Assembly: GCA_003354055.1 (NCBI GenBank) | Contig: PIVQ01000116.1 | Location: forward strand, 1-14,362 | Direction of reading: 5' to 3' | Length of the DNA stretch: 14,362 nucleotides | Origin: Desulfobacteraceae bacterium | GTDB taxonomy: Bacteria; Desulfobacterota; Desulfobacteria; Desulfobacterales; Desulfobacteraceae | Made by a program: the position numbers and the translations under genes | In this document: in pieces, positions 13,089-14,362 of the stretch | Position numbering within the stretch: position 1 is the stretch's first letter | Layout: every line of letters starts with the position of its first letter | Notes under the pieces: model-generated | Seen by the model: only the letters and a program-made list of their open reading frames with translations | What the model was told of the DNA's origin: nothing | The model's database searches: none

Positions 13089-14362
13089 ATGGTAGCACCC
13101 GCTATGCAAACCCCGATAAACATGGACACCGTCAAAAAAGAAATCAATGCCATGGGCCTGCCCTCTGTGGGGCTGGCTTCCATCCGTGAACTGAATCGCA
13201 TTGTGAACAATATTGAGACTGCCACAGGACAAAATTTCATCCGCATGGAAATGGGTGTGCCTGGTCTTGAGCCCCCTGAAATAGCCGTAAATGCAGAAAT
13301 CGAGGCCCTGAAAAAAGGGGTGGGGTCAAAATATCCCCCCTTTGATGGTATCCCTCAGTTAAAGCAGGAAATTTCCGCATTTGTTAAAAACTATATGGAC
13401 AAAGACATTGATCCTATATCCTGCTTTCCCACCGTCGGTTCCATGCAGGGCTGCTATATGGCCATGATGTGCACCACCCGCCGGATGAAGGGAAAAGACA
13501 AGCTACTCTTCATTGACCCGGGATTTCCGGTGAACAAAAACCAAGCCATGGTTCTAGGGGCGCCTTTTGAAAACTTTGATGTCTATGAGTTCCGGGGAGA
13601 AAAGCTGCGGGATAAACTTGAATCCTATCTAAAAAAGGGTGATATAGCTGCCCTCATGTATTCCAATCCCAACAACCCGGCCTGGATCTGCTTTACAGAT
13701 CAGGAGCTTCAAATCATCGGAGAACTGGCCACAAAATATGACTGCATTGTACTCGAAGACCTGGCCTATTTCGGCATGGATTTCAGGCAGGACTACTCGG
13801 CACCGGGTAAAGAACCCTTTATTCCCACAGTGGCCAAGTATACGGAAAACTATATCCTGCTCATCTCCAGCTCAAAATCATTTTCACTGGCAGGTCAGCG
13901 CATCGGCATGACCGCCATCCCGGACAAATTATTCAACTCCGAAGGCGACGATCTCAAGAAGTGGTTCGGCACCAATAACTTCGGATATGCCTATATTTTC
14001 GGCGCCATGTATGCCTTAAGTTCCGGCGTGTCACATTCCAACCAATACGGTCTGCTGGGCCTGCTCAAGGCTGTGAACGCAGGAGAGTACAACTTTGTGG
14101 AAGCGGTCAAGGAATACGGAGACCGTGCCAAGGCCATGAAAAAATACTTTACGGATAACGGCTTCCATATTGTCTATGACATGGATGACGATCAGAAGAT
14201 TGCCGACGGTTTTTACTTCACCATTGCCTATGAGGGCTTTACCGGTGAAGAACTGGTGGAAGAAATGCTCTATTACGGTATATCCGCCATTTCCCTGACC
14301 ACTACGGGCAGTGACCGCCACGAAGGCCTGCGGGCCTGTGTATCCCTGACCGGAAAAGAGCG
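13089..14362 (+). CDS. Class I/II PLP-dependent aminotransferase (partial, runs off the right edge)
   Basis: About 424 residues are visible, with no stop before the edge. Numbered from the start at 13089, fold-type I aminotransferase residues are all recognisable: N196 in SNPNNPAW (the family's NPxNPxG, here ending A-W), D224 and Y227 in LEDLAYFG, the Schiff-base lysine K263 in SSSKSFSLAGQRIG with R271, and the substrate-carboxylate arginine R415 in GLRACVS. The N-terminus carries 'MEMGVPGLEPPE' and 'KYPPFDGIPQLKQEIS', the usual substrate-entry blocks. ATG 13089 is preferred over ATG 13083 because AGGAGG (13075-13080) is 8 nt from the former and only 2 nt from the latter. Substrate is not inferable; aspartate or aromatic aminotransferase-like. 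Little of the protein should be missing, since R415 normally lies near the C-terminus. Confidence 0.85.
   Translation, partial: MVAPAMQTPINMDTVKKEINAMGLPSVGLASIRELNRIVNNIETATGQNFIRMEMGVPGLEPPEIAVNAEIEALKKGVGSKYPPFDGIPQLKQEISAFVKNYMDKDIDPISCFPTVGSMQGCYMAMMCTTRRMKGKDKLLFIDPGFPVNKNQAMVLGAPFENFDVYEFRGEKLRDKLESYLKKGDIAALMYSNPNNPAWICFTDQELQIIGELATKYDCIVLEDLAYFGMDFRQDYSAPGKEPFIPTVAKYTENYILLISSSKSFSLAGQRIGMTAIPDKLFNSEGDDLKKWFGTNNFGYAYIFGAMYALSSGVSHSNQYGLLGLLKAVNAGEYNFVEAVKEYGDRAKAMKKYFTDNGFHIVYDMDDDQKIADGFYFTIAYEGFTGEELVEEMLYYGISAISLTTTGSDRHEGLRACVSLTGKE

Noticed and set aside
1..14362. CRISPR array, tRNA, rRNA, phage or complete insertion sequence
   Set aside because: No regularly spaced direct repeats, tRNA cloverleaf, rRNA stretch, integrase or transposase frame was seen.

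Overview
The window looks like a chromosomal segment of a strictly anaerobic, Gram-negative bacterium, most likely a sulfate reducer of the Desulfobacterales. This is an inference from gene content: an iron-sulfur flavoprotein, a Crp/Fnr regulator with extra cysteines, an OFA-family carboxylate transporter and an exported lipoprotein. No rRNA or tRNA gene, phage, complete insertion sequence or CRISPR array was seen.

Left part (1-3600). The tail of a TetR-like regulator runs rightwards. Four leftward genes face it. In transcription order they are yaeQ (GTG start), an HD-domain nucleotide phosphohydrolase, a Crp/Fnr regulator and an iron-sulfur flavoprotein. The last two have long intergenic regions. 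These carry two related 16-bp Crp-type palindromes (2123-2138 and 1130-1145) and a 150-bp MITE-like imperfect palindrome (917-1066) placed directly in front of the flavoprotein's ribosome binding site.

Centre (3600-10720). An amidase-signature hydrolase has a strong sigma70-type promoter. It is followed by a set of genes with a lipid theme. A leftward membrane protein fuses a PgsA-like domain to a PssA-like domain. Divergent from it is an exported pyruvoyl decarboxylase of the phosphatidylserine decarboxylase family, whose layout resembles fungal PsiD. Next come a cytosolic cPLA2-like acyl hydrolase and a lipoprotein with a paraoxonase/SMP-30 beta-propeller that keeps every calcium ligand of PON1. 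Together they suggest synthesis and remodelling of aminophospholipids: CDP-diacylglycerol to phosphatidylserine, decarboxylation outside the cytoplasm, and acyl-chain editing. This is the part most likely to hold an undescribed system, but the joint function is inferred from neighbourhood and fold only.

Right part (10730-14362). An OFA-type MFS transporter (leftward) and a FadR-type GntR regulator (rightward) share an intergenic region. A 19-bp interrupted palindrome sits almost exactly midway between their start codons. Downstream, behind its own good promoter, a class I/II aminotransferase runs off the right edge. The simplest reading is a regulator that senses a carboxylate and controls its uptake, with the aminotransferase possibly in the same pathway.
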